Both the position numbers and the translations under genes were made by a program. Of a stretch of DNA of 64,000 bases, positions 9,009 to 18,209 are shown piece by piece. Under the pieces are notes generated by a model. That model was not told the DNA's origin, searched no databases, and was given only the letters and a program-made list of their open reading frames with translations. This DNA comes from Nocardia lijiangensis NBRC 108240. Its GTDB lineage: Bacteria; Actinomycetota; Actinomycetes; Mycobacteriales; Mycobacteriaceae. Each line of letters starts with the position of its first letter. The first letter of the stretch is position 1. The stretch lies in NCBI RefSeq assembly GCF_001613045.1, contig NZ_BDBP01000021.1, positions 49,678 to 113,677 of the forward strand, in the 5' to 3' direction.

Positions 9009-10835
9009 TCAGCGGTTGCCGAACACCTCCTCGAGCGTCGGCACGGCGAAGCCCGGATCCGGCACCTGCCCATCCGGTCCACCCGGCTGCGCAGGCACAC
9101 CGGCCAGCCCGTCACTTCCCGCCGCGGCACCCGATTGGGTCGCCGCACCGGGCACCACCTGACCACTGGACTGCACACTCCCACCTGGCTGCGCAGGCAC
9201 AACAGCCGCCCCACCAGTACCCGCCGCGGCACCCGACGGCCTTGCCGCTCCGGGCACCGCCTGCGCACCGGACTGCACACCCCCACCTGGCTGCGCAGGC
9301 ACAACAGCCGCCCCACCAGTCCCTGCCGTGGCACCCGACGGCGTCCCCGCACCTGGCACCGTCTGCGCACTCCCACCCGGCTGCGCAGGCACAACAGCCA
9401 CTCCACCAGTACCCGCCGCGGCGCCCGACTGCGTCGCCGCACCGGACTGCGCGTTCCCACCCGCCGGGGCTTCGGCACCGGGCAGCGCGAGTCCGCCCGA
9501 GGGCACGGCAGCCCCCGGCGTCGACGTGGTGGTCGGCGCGACCGCCTCACCGGGCTGCGCGGAACCCGCCGGCGCGGCCCCGGAGATGCCCGGATCGGGT
9601 ACCAGCTGCATCAGCGTCGTGAAGTCCACCACCTGCGCACCGAGCGTCGGCGTCGCGATGATGACGCCGTTGGTGAACAACCGATAGGTGCCCGCCCGCT
9701 GCGGCAACAGCATCTCCGGCCCGATCGGCGCGCCCAGCGAGCTCGCCTCGCCGCCGAGTCGCCGATATTCGAGCTCGATCGGCGACGGCGCCGTCGCGGC
9801 CCGCGCGCGCGGATCCGGCCGCGGGTCCGTCGGCGGGCGGCCCACCGCGAGGTCCGCGGGCGTCGGACCCACCTCGAAGGCGTAGATGTCGGCGGGTTCG
9901 CCGCCGTCCGGCGCGGCGGAATACTCCGAGCGCAGGATGCGACCGTCCCGCAGCAGCACGGTGCCCGCGGTGGACGCGATGGCCGCGGTCGTGCGCGGAT
10001 CTTCCATCGCCGTACCGGGATACACCTGGCAGTCGGTGGTGTCGCAGGTCTGCGCGTACGGATACCTGCGCTCGGCGAGCGCATAGGACCTGGCCGCGAT
10101 GGCCTGCGCGCGCAGCGCTTCGCCCGCGCCCTTGTCGACCCAGTTCGCTTGAACCTCGGCCGGGACGACGCCGAGCAGATAGTCCTCCACGTCGACGCGA
10201 TTGATCGTGCGCGGCTCCCCGTTCTCGATGGCGACGCCGAGCGCCCCGCGGTAAGACATTCCGCCGCACAGGGTGAGGTGTTCGGCCGCGGGCCGATTCG
10301 GATTGGGGTCGAGCGGGTAGATCCACGGATCGGAAGCGACCGTCTGCCAGAGGACTTCGCCGTCACACCCGACGGTGACGACGATGTTCGCGCCGCCGCC
10401 CGGCAGCGCAGTGAGGTGGGCGACCTGGCCCGGTTGCAGTTCGCGGCCTGCCACCCGGAATCCGGCCTCCGCGTAGGCGTCGAGGGTGGCACCGTCCTGT
10501 TCCGTGAGCCGCACGGCCAGGTTGGCGGGCGGGATGGTCCCGAGTGTCGCGCCCGGGTAGTAGTGCTCGAGTATGCGTTCGGCGAGCCAGCCCTGCTGGG
10601 CGCTGTCGAAGGCGCCCTGTTGACTCATGCCCCGGCCGTGACCGGCGAGCGGTCGCACCGGCGTGTCGCCCGAGCCCCAGAACACGAGAACCGTCCCCGC
10701 GAGGACGGCGGCGCCTCCGGTGACGAGCACGGGCCCGATCGAAATCGGCGCGGGCCGAATTCGGTTGCGCACCCTGAAACGCTGCACCTTTCCAATCCCC
10801 CGCGCACTCGGGCTGTGGTGCTGTCTGCGTCGCAT
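9009..10835 (-). CDS. SpoIID/LytB-domain cell-wall protein with LGFP-like motif and repeat tail
   Basis: A 608-residue membrane-anchored protein. One transmembrane helix lies at about residues 30-52 (GPVLVTGGAAVLAG). The SpoIID/LytB core includes GHGRGMSQQGAFDSAQ and VEDYLLGVVPAEVQANW near residue 215, then ALRAQAIAARSYALA. A short LGAPIGPE segment follows, resembling the cell-wall LGFP motif. The last 130 residues are Gly/Ala/Pro rich with three copies of a 30-34-residue unit containing VVPAQPGG plus a truncated fourth. SpoIID-type enzymes are glycan-strand lytic transglycosylases in sporulators; here a wall-remodelling role is inferred. The ATG at 10835 follows GGGAG at good spacing, and the longer frame from 10907 lacks one. 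It is divergent from an amidase gene. Confidence 0.87.
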   Translation of the reverse strand: MRRRQHHSPSARGIGKVQRFRVRNRIRPAPISIGPVLVTGGAAVLAGTVLVFWGSGDTPVRPLAGHGRGMSQQGAFDSAQQGWLAERILEHYYPGATLGTIPPANLAVRLTEQDGATLDAYAEAGFRVAGRELQPGQVAHLTALPGGGANIVVTVGCDGEVLWQTVASDPWIYPLDPNPNRPAAEHLTLCGGMSYRGALGVAIENGEPRTINRVDVEDYLLGVVPAEVQANWVDKGAGEALRAQAIAARSYALAERRYPYAQTCDTTDCQVYPGTAMEDPRTTAAIASTAGTVLLRDGRILRSEYSAAPDGGEPADIYAFEVGPTPADLAVGRPPTDPRPDPRARAATAPSPIELEYRRLGGEASSLGAPIGPEMLLPQRAGTYRLFTNGVIIATPTLGAQVVDFTTLMQLVPDPGISGAAPAGSAQPGEAVAPTTTSTPGAAVPSGGLALPGAEAPAGGNAQSGAATQSGAAAGTGGVAVVPAQPGGSAQTVPGAGTPSGATAGTGGAAVVPAQPGGGVQSGAQAVPGAARPSGAAAGTGGAAVVPAQPGGSVQSSGQVVPGAATQSGAAAGSDGLAGVPAQPGGPDGQVPDPGFAVPTLEEVFGNR

Positions 10836-10927
10836 TCGTATCTCCCACGGTTTTCCAGGACCGGATCGGTTGGATACCTGTCGGCATGTCGTGCCATTTG
10901 GGCGCATTCCGAGAGTTACATTTGGGC

Positions 10928-10939
10928 AATCACGTGATT
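10928..10939. promoter_or_regulatory. Palindrome AATCACGTGATT between SpoIID and amidase genes
   Basis: A perfect 12-base palindrome centred on CACGTG lies in the 224-base divergent intergenic region. Forty bases to its right, three GTGA-type half-sites occur in a row (CTGTGACAGATGTGAAC, then GTGTGA, about 10966-10991). Both look like protein-binding sites that could couple expression of the two wall-active proteins. Which regulator binds is unknown. Confidence 0.45.
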
Positions 10940-11059
10940 CTAATCCTCAACAAGAGGTTTAGACCTGTGACAGATGTGAACTAGTGTGATTGTTGATGCA
11001 TCAGGAAGCAACCTGACTCTCCGCACCCGATCACCGGTTCGACCTGATTGGAGATGCTC

Positions 11060-13387
11060 GTGCCGTACCGCAAACCGAAACGTTCGTACGTGCTCCCGAT
11101 GGTGACCACGCTTGCGGTAGCGGCCCCGCTCGCGACACTCGCGCAGAGCGATTCGACCGACTACCGCTCCGCCAACGAGTCCGAGCTGGCCGCGGTGCCT
11201 GCGCGCCTGGCCGAAGTGATGCTCACGCAGGCGCCCGAGATCACCCTCCCGCTGCGGGAACTGACCGGTCTCGACCTACCCGACCTGCGACTATCCGACT
11301 TACGGATGCTGCCGCTCCCGCCCTCCATCCCGATACCGGAGGGACTGCCGCTGCCGCCGGGCGTGCAGCTGCCCAAGGAGATCCCGCTCCCCCGGTTCGG
11401 GCAGGGCCAGGCCGCGCCGACCACGCCGGAATCCGGGCCTCCTGTATTCACCGCGCCGACCACCAATCAGGCGATCCCCGGCCGGCCCGCGGCGGGAGAA
11501 CCCCTCTCCGTACAACCCGCCCCCGGCCAGCCCGCCGCACCCCCGGCACAGCCTCTGCCAGGACAAACCGCCTCACGGCCGATTCCCGGTCAATCCGTTC
11601 CAGCGCCCGCGACGCCGAGCCCGGTGCCGCAGCCCGCCGCCCGCTTCATCGCCGAGCCTGCCGACCTGCCGGAGGGAACCACTCCCGACACACCGGCGCT
11701 GACGCCCGGCGCGCTCGCGCCCGAACTCCTCGACCAGGTCGGCGCGCAGGTCAGGGAGCTGTCGCGGGACACGCCGTTCAGCGTCGTCGCCCTCACCGCG
11801 CGCGATCTCGCGAATACGCGCGCGATGGTCCGCGCCCGCCAGCCCAACGGCACCTGGGGCCCCTGGTACGAGACCGAACCCATCGACACCCGCGGCAACG
11901 ACCACACACCGGCCGACCGCACCGCGGGCACCGAGCCGATCTACGTCGGGAACACCACGTCGGTCCAGATTCTGGTCACTCGCAAACCTGCTGCTACGGA
12001 ATCGCAAACATCTGGCGTCACACCGGAATCCGGCCCGCTGCAACCGATCCCTGCCGCTGCGCCGCATGCAGGCGATCCGGCGCAGTTCATCCCGCCGTCG
12101 CTCACCGCGGTCCTGATCGATCCGGGCCGCAGCGCCATCGACGGCGCGCTCACCGACGCCGCCGCCGCACTGCCCAGCGGCGGACCGAACGTGATCACCC
12201 GATCGCAGTGGGGCGCCGACGAATCCATTCGTTGTGACGAACCCACCTACGACGACCAGCTCGGCGGCGTCACCGTGCACCACACCGCGGGACGCAACGA
12301 CTACAGCAAGGCCGAATCGGCGGGCATCGTCCGCGCGATCTACACCTATCACGCCCAAACCCTCGGCTGGTGCGACATCGGTTACCACGCCCTCGTCGAC
12401 AAATACGGCCAGATCTTCGAGGGACGCCACGGCGGGCTGGATCGCCCGGTGCAGGGCGCGCACGCGGGCGGGTTCAACGAGAACACCGCGGGTGTCGCCT
12501 TCATGGGCAATCACGAATCCGAGACGCCCTCGGACCAGGCGGTGAACGCCGTCGGCAAGTTCGTCGGCTGGCGGACCAGGGTCGCGGGCCTGAATCCCAA
12601 GGGCCACACCACGATGTGGTCGGAGGGCACCGAATACACCCCGTACGCGCAGGGCGAGGCCGTGGATCTGCCGATCGTCTTCGCGCACCGCGATGTCGGC
12701 AACACCAGCTGCCCTGGCGACGCCGCCTACGAGCTGATGGACCGGATTCGCGACATCGCCGCGGGCGCACCGGGTGGCCCTGCGCCGCAACAGAATCCGC
12801 GACTCCCGCAGCTTCCGGAGCGCACCGAGTCCGATCTGGCGACGCTCGCCGCGCTGACGGCACGGATTCTGAGCCTGGTGGACGAGAACATCATCGCCAG
12901 GCACTATTCGGCCAAGGGCGGTCCGGACGGCCCGCTGGGCCAGGCGATGTCCGAGCTACTGCCCGCCGCGCAGGGCCAGCAGTACGCCAAGTTCGCCAAC
13001 GGCTACGTCTACACGACGCCCGACGGCCACGCCATCGAGGTGATGGGCGTGATCCTGGAGCGCTTCATTCAGCTCGGCGCCGACTTGGGCATGCTCGGCC
13101 TGCCGCTCGCCGACGCCTACCTGGTGCCGGACGGCCTCAGGTCGGACTTCCAGTACGGCTCGCTGATCCTCAACAAGCTCACGGGGATCGTCACGACGGT
13201 CTGGAGGACCTACAACCAGATCTACCAGCAGGAGACGCGCCGCAACGAGGGCGGCGCGGTCGCCGCGCCGGTTCCGCCCGCCCCGGCTCCCGCTCCGGCC
13301 GCGGCCCCTGCCGTTCCCACCGAGCCTGCGGTTGCGGCGGGGACGCCCGGGGACGCCGAGGCTCCTGTTCCAGCGCCGGTCGGCTGA
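11060..13387 (+). CDS. Exported N-acetylmuramoyl-L-alanine amidase with LGFP region
   Basis: A 775-residue secreted enzyme, likely the counterpart of mycobacterial Rv3811. GTG at 11060 is preferred: GGAG lies six bases upstream, while the in-frame TTG/ATG before it overlap that site. The N-terminus is a signal peptide (YVLPMVTTLAVAAPLATLAQ), then a Pro-rich stretch to about residue 210. The amidase_2/PGRP domain spans about 377-560: TVHHTAG, WCDIGYHALVDKYGQIFEG and HRDVGNTSCPGD carry the zinc ligands. An LGFP-like segment (GPLGQAMSE, LGMLGLPLADAY) occupies about 615-715, and the tail is Ala/Pro rich. It should cleave the stem peptide from MurNAc and bind the wall through the LGFP repeats. Confidence 0.93.
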   Translation: MPYRKPKRSYVLPMVTTLAVAAPLATLAQSDSTDYRSANESELAAVPARLAEVMLTQAPEITLPLRELTGLDLPDLRLSDLRMLPLPPSIPIPEGLPLPPGVQLPKEIPLPRFGQGQAAPTTPESGPPVFTAPTTNQAIPGRPAAGEPLSVQPAPGQPAAPPAQPLPGQTASRPIPGQSVPAPATPSPVPQPAARFIAEPADLPEGTTPDTPALTPGALAPELLDQVGAQVRELSRDTPFSVVALTARDLANTRAMVRARQPNGTWGPWYETEPIDTRGNDHTPADRTAGTEPIYVGNTTSVQILVTRKPAATESQTSGVTPESGPLQPIPAAAPHAGDPAQFIPPSLTAVLIDPGRSAIDGALTDAAAALPSGGPNVITRSQWGADESIRCDEPTYDDQLGGVTVHHTAGRNDYSKAESAGIVRAIYTYHAQTLGWCDIGYHALVDKYGQIFEGRHGGLDRPVQGAHAGGFNENTAGVAFMGNHESETPSDQAVNAVGKFVGWRTRVAGLNPKGHTTMWSEGTEYTPYAQGEAVDLPIVFAHRDVGNTSCPGDAAYELMDRIRDIAAGAPGGPAPQQNPRLPQLPERTESDLATLAALTARILSLVDENIIARHYSAKGGPDGPLGQAMSELLPAAQGQQYAKFANGYVYTTPDGHAIEVMGVILERFIQLGADLGMLGLPLADAYLVPDGLRSDFQYGSLILNKLTGIVTTVWRTYNQIYQQETRRNEGGAVAAPVPPAPAPAPAAAPAVPTEPAVAAGTPGDAEAPVPAPVG

Positions 13388-13394
13388 AAGTAGT

Positions 13395-14234
13395 TCAGAC
13401 CCACCAGCGTTCGAGCACCTGCGCGACACCGTCCTCGGCGTTGGTCGCGGTCACCTCGTCGGCCGCGGCCAACGCCTCCGGGTGCGCGTTGGCCATGGCG
13501 ACGCCGTGCCCGGCCATGGCGAGCATCGGGACGTCGTTGGGCATGTCACCGAAGGTGATGATCGTCGAGTGCTGCACCCCGAGCCGCTGCGCGACGGTGG
13601 CCAGCCCGGAGGCCTTGGTGACGCCGGGGGCCGACAGCTCGATCAGGCCGTGGTCGGTGGAGTAGGTGATGTCGGCGCGCTCGCCGATGAGCGGCGCGAG
13701 CACCGCGCGCATGTCGCCGCTGAGCGCACCGCGCAGCCGGATGAGCATTTTGATCGCCGGGGTATCGATCACCTCGTGCCGGGCGACGGCCGTGTCGTCG
13801 GGGTTCAGCCACGCGTGCTCGTACTCCGGCGAGCTGACGAACTGCGGCGTCACCGCGTCGTGCGCGCTGGCGCCGACGCGTTCGGCGGCCAGACCGCAGC
13901 CGGGCAGCGCGCGCTCGGCGAGGTCGGCGATCCAGCTCAGCGTCTCCACGTCCAGGGTCCGGCTCGCGAGCACCTTGTCCGCGGCGCTGTCGTAGATCAC
14001 CGCCCCGTTGCCGCAGACGCACAGCGGCGCGAAGCCGAGGCCGTCGACCACCGGTTCGATCCAGCGCGGCGGCCTGCCGGTGGCCAGCACGAACGGCACC
14101 CCGTCGGCGATCAGCGCGGCGACCGCGGCCTTGGTGCGCGCGGTCACGCGCTCGTCGTGATCGATCAGAGTGCCGTCCACATCGGTGGCCACCATCTTCG
14201 GTTTGGGCAGGTGCAGGCGTGTCACCTCTTCCAT
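13395..14234 (-). CDS. HAD-superfamily (Cof-type) phosphatase
   Basis: A 279-residue haloacid-dehalogenase hydrolase. Motif I is MVATDVDGTLIDHDE near residue 14-28, motif II is FVLATGRPPRW, and the conserved late motif is ITFGDMPNDVPMLAMAGHGVAMANAHPE, which places it in the Cof/IIB group acting on phosphorylated sugars or cofactors. The ATG at 14234 gives a length like the mycobacterial Rv3813c protein (about 273) and starts just before the domain. The frame stays open to 14321 without a ribosome site. It is convergent with the amidase, with only seven bases between stops, and divergent from the Opp operon. Confidence 0.9.
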   Translation of the reverse strand: MEEVTRLHLPKPKMVATDVDGTLIDHDERVTARTKAAVAALIADGVPFVLATGRPPRWIEPVVDGLGFAPLCVCGNGAVIYDSAADKVLASRTLDVETLSWIADLAERALPGCGLAAERVGASAHDAVTPQFVSSPEYEHAWLNPDDTAVARHEVIDTPAIKMLIRLRGALSGDMRAVLAPLIGERADITYSTDHGLIELSAPGVTKASGLATVAQRLGVQHSTIITFGDMPNDVPMLAMAGHGVAMANAHPEALAAADEVTATNAEDGVAQVLERWWV

Positions 14235-14385
14235 CCTGCCGGAAAACCGTCTCGGGGCGGTCGCAGTCGGTGCGTTCACCGGACATGCCGTGCCTATGCG
14301 TGGCACGCGCGTCTGCGACATCGTCCTTATGATCAGGGGCTAACACTCGAACGCCGGTCCGTCCGGCCGGAGAACCAGAGGACTG

Positions 14386-15363
14386 ATGACCGGCTTCCTG
14401 CTACGACGCGCGCTCAATTATGTCGTGCTGTTGCTGCTGGCTTCGTTCCTGACGTTCAGCCTCGCGTCGCTGACATTTCGGCCGCTGGACAGTCTCGAAC
14501 AGCGCAACCCCCGCCCGCCGCAGGCGGTGATCGATGCCAAAGCCGAGGAATTGCATCTCGACGATCCGATTCCGGAACGCTATCTCACCTGGCTGAAGGG
14601 CATCCCCAGCGGCGATTTCGGCACCACGCTCGCGGGCCAGCCGGTGAGCGAGGAATTGCCGCGCCGGGTCGCGGTGAGCCTGCGGCTGTTGATCATCGGT
14701 TCGATCGTCGGCACGGTGCTCGGTGTGCTGATCGGCGCGGCGGGCGCGATTCGCCAATACAAATTCAGCGACTATTTCACAACCGTTGTTTCACTCCTGA
14801 TTCTGAGCACGCCGATATTCCTGCTGGCCACGCTGCTGAAATACGGCGCGCTGGAGATCAATTCGCTGACCGGATCGCAGATCTTCCTCTACACGGGTGA
14901 GACCTCGGCCAGCGCGATCGAGGGCTTCTGGCCGCAACTGGTCGACCGGCTCCAGCATCTGGTGCTGCCCACCGCGGCGCTCGCGCTCGGCGGCATGGCG
15001 GGCTACAGCCGCTACCAGCGCAACGCGATGCTCGACGTGCTGCAGAGCGATTTCATCCGCACCGCCCGCGCCAAGGGCCTGACCAGGAACAAAGCGCTGT
15101 ACAAGCACGGCCTGCGCACCGCGTTGATCCCGATGGCCACGCTGTTCGCCTACAGTCTCGGCGGCCTGATCACCGGCGCCACCTTCACCGAGAAGATCTT
15201 CGGCTGGCACGGCGTCGGCGAGTGGCTTGTCGATTCGATCAATGCCCAGGACCTCTACGTGGTGGTGACGGTGACCGCGTTCGCCGGTCTCGTCGTGCTG
15301 GTGTCGGGCTTGCTCTCCGACATCGTCTACGCGATTCTCGACCCGAGGGTGCGTGTGGGATGA
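14386..15363 (+). CDS. oppB: Oligopeptide ABC transporter permease OppB-type
   Basis: A 325-residue inner-membrane permease with six predicted helices. The N-terminus LLRRALNYVVLLLLASFLTF is typical for the DppB/OppB family, and the EAA cytoplasmic loop that contacts the ATPase is present as FIRTARAKGLTRNKALYKHGLRTALIPM split across residues 222-250. The ATG follows AGAGGACTG. It is the first gene of an import operon (permease, permease, fused ATPase, three binding proteins). The layout with a fused ATPase resembles the mycobacterial OppABCD system (Rv1280c-Rv1283c). Confidence 0.92.
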   Translation: MTGFLLRRALNYVVLLLLASFLTFSLASLTFRPLDSLEQRNPRPPQAVIDAKAEELHLDDPIPERYLTWLKGIPSGDFGTTLAGQPVSEELPRRVAVSLRLLIIGSIVGTVLGVLIGAAGAIRQYKFSDYFTTVVSLLILSTPIFLLATLLKYGALEINSLTGSQIFLYTGETSASAIEGFWPQLVDRLQHLVLPTAALALGGMAGYSRYQRNAMLDVLQSDFIRTARAKGLTRNKALYKHGLRTALIPMATLFAYSLGGLITGATFTEKIFGWHGVGEWLVDSINAQDLYVVVTVTAFAGLVVLVSGLLSDIVYAILDPRVRVG

Positions 15364-15403
15364 GCATGCGTGACCACGGGGATCTCATCAGGGGGAGGGC
15401 GGC

Positions 15404-16351
15404 GTGACCGAAGCCGAGATCATCGTCCAAGGCGCGCCCGAGGTCGCCGCGGCCGGGCGGCGCAAGCTGGTGCTGCGGCGTTTCCTGCGCAACAAGCCCG
15501 CGGTCGCCGGGGCCGTGGTGCTGGTGCTGCTGTTCGTCGCGAGTTTCGCGCTGCCGCCCTTCCTGCCCTGGGACTACCAGCAGATGGACTACACCGCGCT
15601 GCTGAAACCGCCCAGCGCCGAGCATCCCTTCGGCACCACCCAGATCGGCCAGGACGTGCTCGCGCAGACCCTGCGCGGTTTGCAGAAATCGCTGATCATC
15701 GGCCTGTGCGTGGCGCTCATCTCGACCACCATCGCGGCGACCACCGGCGCGCTCGCCGGGCTGCTCGGCGGCTGGACCGACCGGGCCATCATGTGGTTCG
15801 TCGACCTGCTGCTCGTAGTACCCAGCTTCATCATCATCGCGCTGTTCGCGCCGCGCACGAAGGGCAGCGGTTCGATCGTGCTGCTCATCGTGCTGCTCGC
15901 GGTGTTCGGCTGGATGATCAGCGCGCGCATCGTGCGCGGGTTGACGCTGAGCCTGCGTGACCGCGAATTCGTCAAGGCCGCACGGTATATGGGCGCGCCG
16001 ACGCGCACCGTCATCGTCAGCCACATCGTGCCCAATATCGCGTCGATCCTGATCATCGACACCACGCTCACCGTCGGCGCGGCGATCATGGCCGAGACCG
16101 GCCTGAGCTTCCTCGGTTTCGGTGTGCAGCCGCCGGACGTCTCGCTCGGCTCGCTGATCGCGGCGGGCACCAAGTCCGCGCTGACCTACCCGTGGCTGTT
16201 CATGTTCGCGGGCGGCCTGCTGATCACCACCGTGCTGTGCGCGAACCTGGTCGGTGACGGCTTGCGCGACGCGTTCGACCCGAGCGCCAAGCGGGCTCGG
16301 GCGCGCAAGAAGGAAAAGAAGGCAGAGACACCGAAGAAGGCTGAGGCATGA
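15404..16351 (+). CDS. oppC: Oligopeptide ABC transporter permease OppC-type
   Basis: A 315-residue second permease with the N-terminal cytoplasmic stretch [20 protein letters not shown] typical of DppC/OppC and six helices. The EAA loop is seen as [20 protein letters not shown] followed by VPNI. The tail is strongly basic ([16 protein letters not shown]). The start is GTG at 15404 with GGGGGAGGGCGG just upstream. It overlaps the next gene by four bases (ATGA), implying translational coupling with the ATPase. Confidence 0.92.
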   Translation: MTEAEIIVQGAPEVAAAGRRKLVLRRFLRNKPAVAGAVVLVLLFVASFALPPFLPWDYQQMDYTALLKPPSAEHPFGTTQIGQDVLAQTLRGLQKSLIIGLCVALISTTIAATTGALAGLLGGWTDRAIMWFVDLLLVVPSFIIIALFAPRTKGSGSIVLLIVLLAVFGWMISARIVRGLTLSLRDREFVKAARYMGAPTRTVIVSHIVPNIASILIIDTTLTVGAAIMAETGLSFLGFGVQPPDVSLGSLIAAGTKSALTYPWLFMFAGGLLITTVLCANLVGDGLRDAFDPSAKRARARKKEKKAETPKKAEA

Positions 16352-18195
16352 CCGCCCATTCCACCGCGCCTCTCTTGGAAGTCTCCGATCTACGGGTCTC
16401 CTTCCCCAGCGAAGAGGGCCGCATCGACGCCGTGCGCGGGGTGACCTACAGCGTCGCCGACGGCGAGGTGCTCGCCATCGTCGGCGAGTCGGGTTCGGGC
16501 AAGTCGGTGTCGTCGCTGGCGGTGATGGGTCTGCTGCCCGAGCAGGCGCGGATCAACGGCTCCATCCGGTTGCGCGGGCGCGAGCTGCTCGGCCTTGGCG
16601 ATCGGGAGATGTCGCGGTTGCGCGGCAGCTCGATCAGCATGGTGTTCCAGGACCCGCTCTCCGCGCTGACCCCGGTGTACCGGGTGGGCGATCAGATCAC
16701 CGAGGCACTGCTCGCGCACGGCGCCCGCGACCGGAAGGAGGCCGCCCAGAAGGCGGTCGAGCTGCTGGAACTGGTCGGCATCGATGACGCGAAGACGCGC
16801 GCCAAGGCCTTCCCGCACGAGTTCTCCGGCGGTATGCGCCAGCGCGTGGTGATCGCCATGGCCATCGCCAACGATCCGGCGCTGATCATCTGCGACGAGC
16901 CGACCACCGCCCTGGACGTCACCGTGCAGAAGCAGATCCTGAATCTGCTGCGCAAGGCGCGCGACATCACCGGCGCTGGCGTCATCATGATCACCCACGA
17001 CATGGGCATCGCCGCGACGCTCGCCGACCGGGTCGCGGTGATGTACGCGGGTCGCATCGTCGAAACCGCAACGGCGAGCGAGCTGTTCAACGCCCCGCGG
17101 ATGCCGTACACGGTCGGGCTGCTCGGCTCGATCCCGCGCATGGACGGGCCTGCGCGCAGACCGCTGATCCCGATCGTCGGCGCGCCGCCCGCCATGCACG
17201 CGCTGCCGCCCGGCTGCTCGTTCGCACCGCGCTGCCCGATCTCGATCGACGAGTGCCTGGCCGCCGAGCCGCCGCTGGAGATGACCGAACCCGGCCACGC
17301 CGCCGCCTGCATCCGCACCGCGGAGGTCGGCACGAAGGATCTTTTCGAGGCCTACCGCTCCGAGATCGAGGAGCCGAAGGCCGAGACCGAGCCTGACAAG
17401 GGCGTGGTGCTTCGGGTCACCGACCTGGTCAAGACCTTCCCGATCACCTCGGGTGTGGTGTTCCAGCGCCGCAAGGGCGAGGTGCGCGCGGTCGACGGCA
17501 TCAGCTTCGAGGTGCCCGCCGGACGAACGCTGGCGCTGGTCGGCGAGTCGGGGTCGGGAAAATCCACCACGCTCACCCAGATTCTCGACCTGGTGCAGCC
17601 GCAATCGGGCACGATCGAGATCATGGGCCGCGATGTGTCCACCCTGACCAAGGCCGAGCGGCGCGAGCTCAGGCGCACGATGCAGATCGTCTTCCAGGAT
17701 CCGACCGCATCGCTGGACCCGCGCCTGCCGATCTTCGACGCGCTGGCCGAACCGCTGCGCATCGACGGCCGCCCGCGCGCCGAGATCGCGCGCCGCGTGC
17801 CGGAACTGCTCGAGCTGGTCGGTCTACGTCCCGAACACGCCGACCGCTACCCCGCCGACTTCTCCGGCGGCCAGAAGCAGCGCATCAGCATCGCGCGCGC
17901 CCTCGCGCTCGACCCCGAACTGCTGGTGCTCGACGAGCCGGTGTCCTCGCTGGACGTCTCCATCCAGGCCGGTGTGCTGAACCTGCTGCGCGACCTGCAG
18001 ACCGAGCGCGGCCTGTCGTATCTGTTCGTCTCGCACGATCTTTCGGTGGTCCGCAATCTGGCCCATCACATCGCGGTGATGTACCGCGGCAAGATCGTCG
18101 AATCCGGGCCCGCCGAACAGATTTTCGCCGAGCCCGAGCACGAGTACACCCGCAAGCTGATCGACGCGGTGCCCATGCCGATCGTCAGTCGGTAA
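16348..18195 (+). CDS. oppD: Fused double ATPase of the Opp transporter
   Basis: A 615-residue protein carrying two complete ABC ATPase domains, that is OppD and OppF in one chain. Walker A (GESGSGKS) occurs at about residues 46-53 and again at 399-406. ABC signatures are [14 protein letters not shown] and [14 protein letters not shown], with Walker [11 protein letters not shown] and [10 protein letters not shown]. Between them lies the Cys-bearing [15 protein letters not shown] segment typical of peptide transporters. The length matches the mycobacterial fused OppD (about 612). The overlap with oppC and the short gap to the binding-protein genes support one operon. Confidence 0.94.
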   Translation: MTAHSTAPLLEVSDLRVSFPSEEGRIDAVRGVTYSVADGEVLAIVGESGSGKSVSSLAVMGLLPEQARINGSIRLRGRELLGLGDREMSRLRGSSISMVFQDPLSALTPVYRVGDQITEALLAHGARDRKEAAQKAVELLELVGIDDAKTRAKAFPHEFSGGMRQRVVIAMAIANDPALIICDEPTTALDVTVQKQILNLLRKARDITGAGVIMITHDMGIAATLADRVAVMYAGRIVETATASELFNAPRMPYTVGLLGSIPRMDGPARRPLIPIVGAPPAMHALPPGCSFAPRCPISIDECLAAEPPLEMTEPGHAAACIRTAEVGTKDLFEAYRSEIEEPKAETEPDKGVVLRVTDLVKTFPITSGVVFQRRKGEVRAVDGISFEVPAGRTLALVGESGSGKSTTLTQILDLVQPQSGTIEIMGRDVSTLTKAERRELRRTMQIVFQDPTASLDPRLPIFDALAEPLRIDGRPRAEIARRVPELLELVGLRPEHADRYPADFSGGQKQRISIARALALDPELLVLDEPVSSLDVSIQAGVLNLLRDLQTERGLSYLFVSHDLSVVRNLAHHIAVMYRGKIVESGPAEQIFAEPEHEYTRKLIDAVPMPIVSR

Positions 18196-18209
18196 GTCAG
18201 GAGGACAGC

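Noticed and set aside
10966..10991. MtrA or GlnR binding site from the GTGA repeats
   Set aside because: The half-site spacing does not match either known consensus well enough to name the regulator.
12370..13665. Plus-strand frame of 431 codons inside the amidase and HAD region
   Set aside because: Arg/Gly/Pro-rich translation in a shifted frame of the amidase; no domain and no start site.
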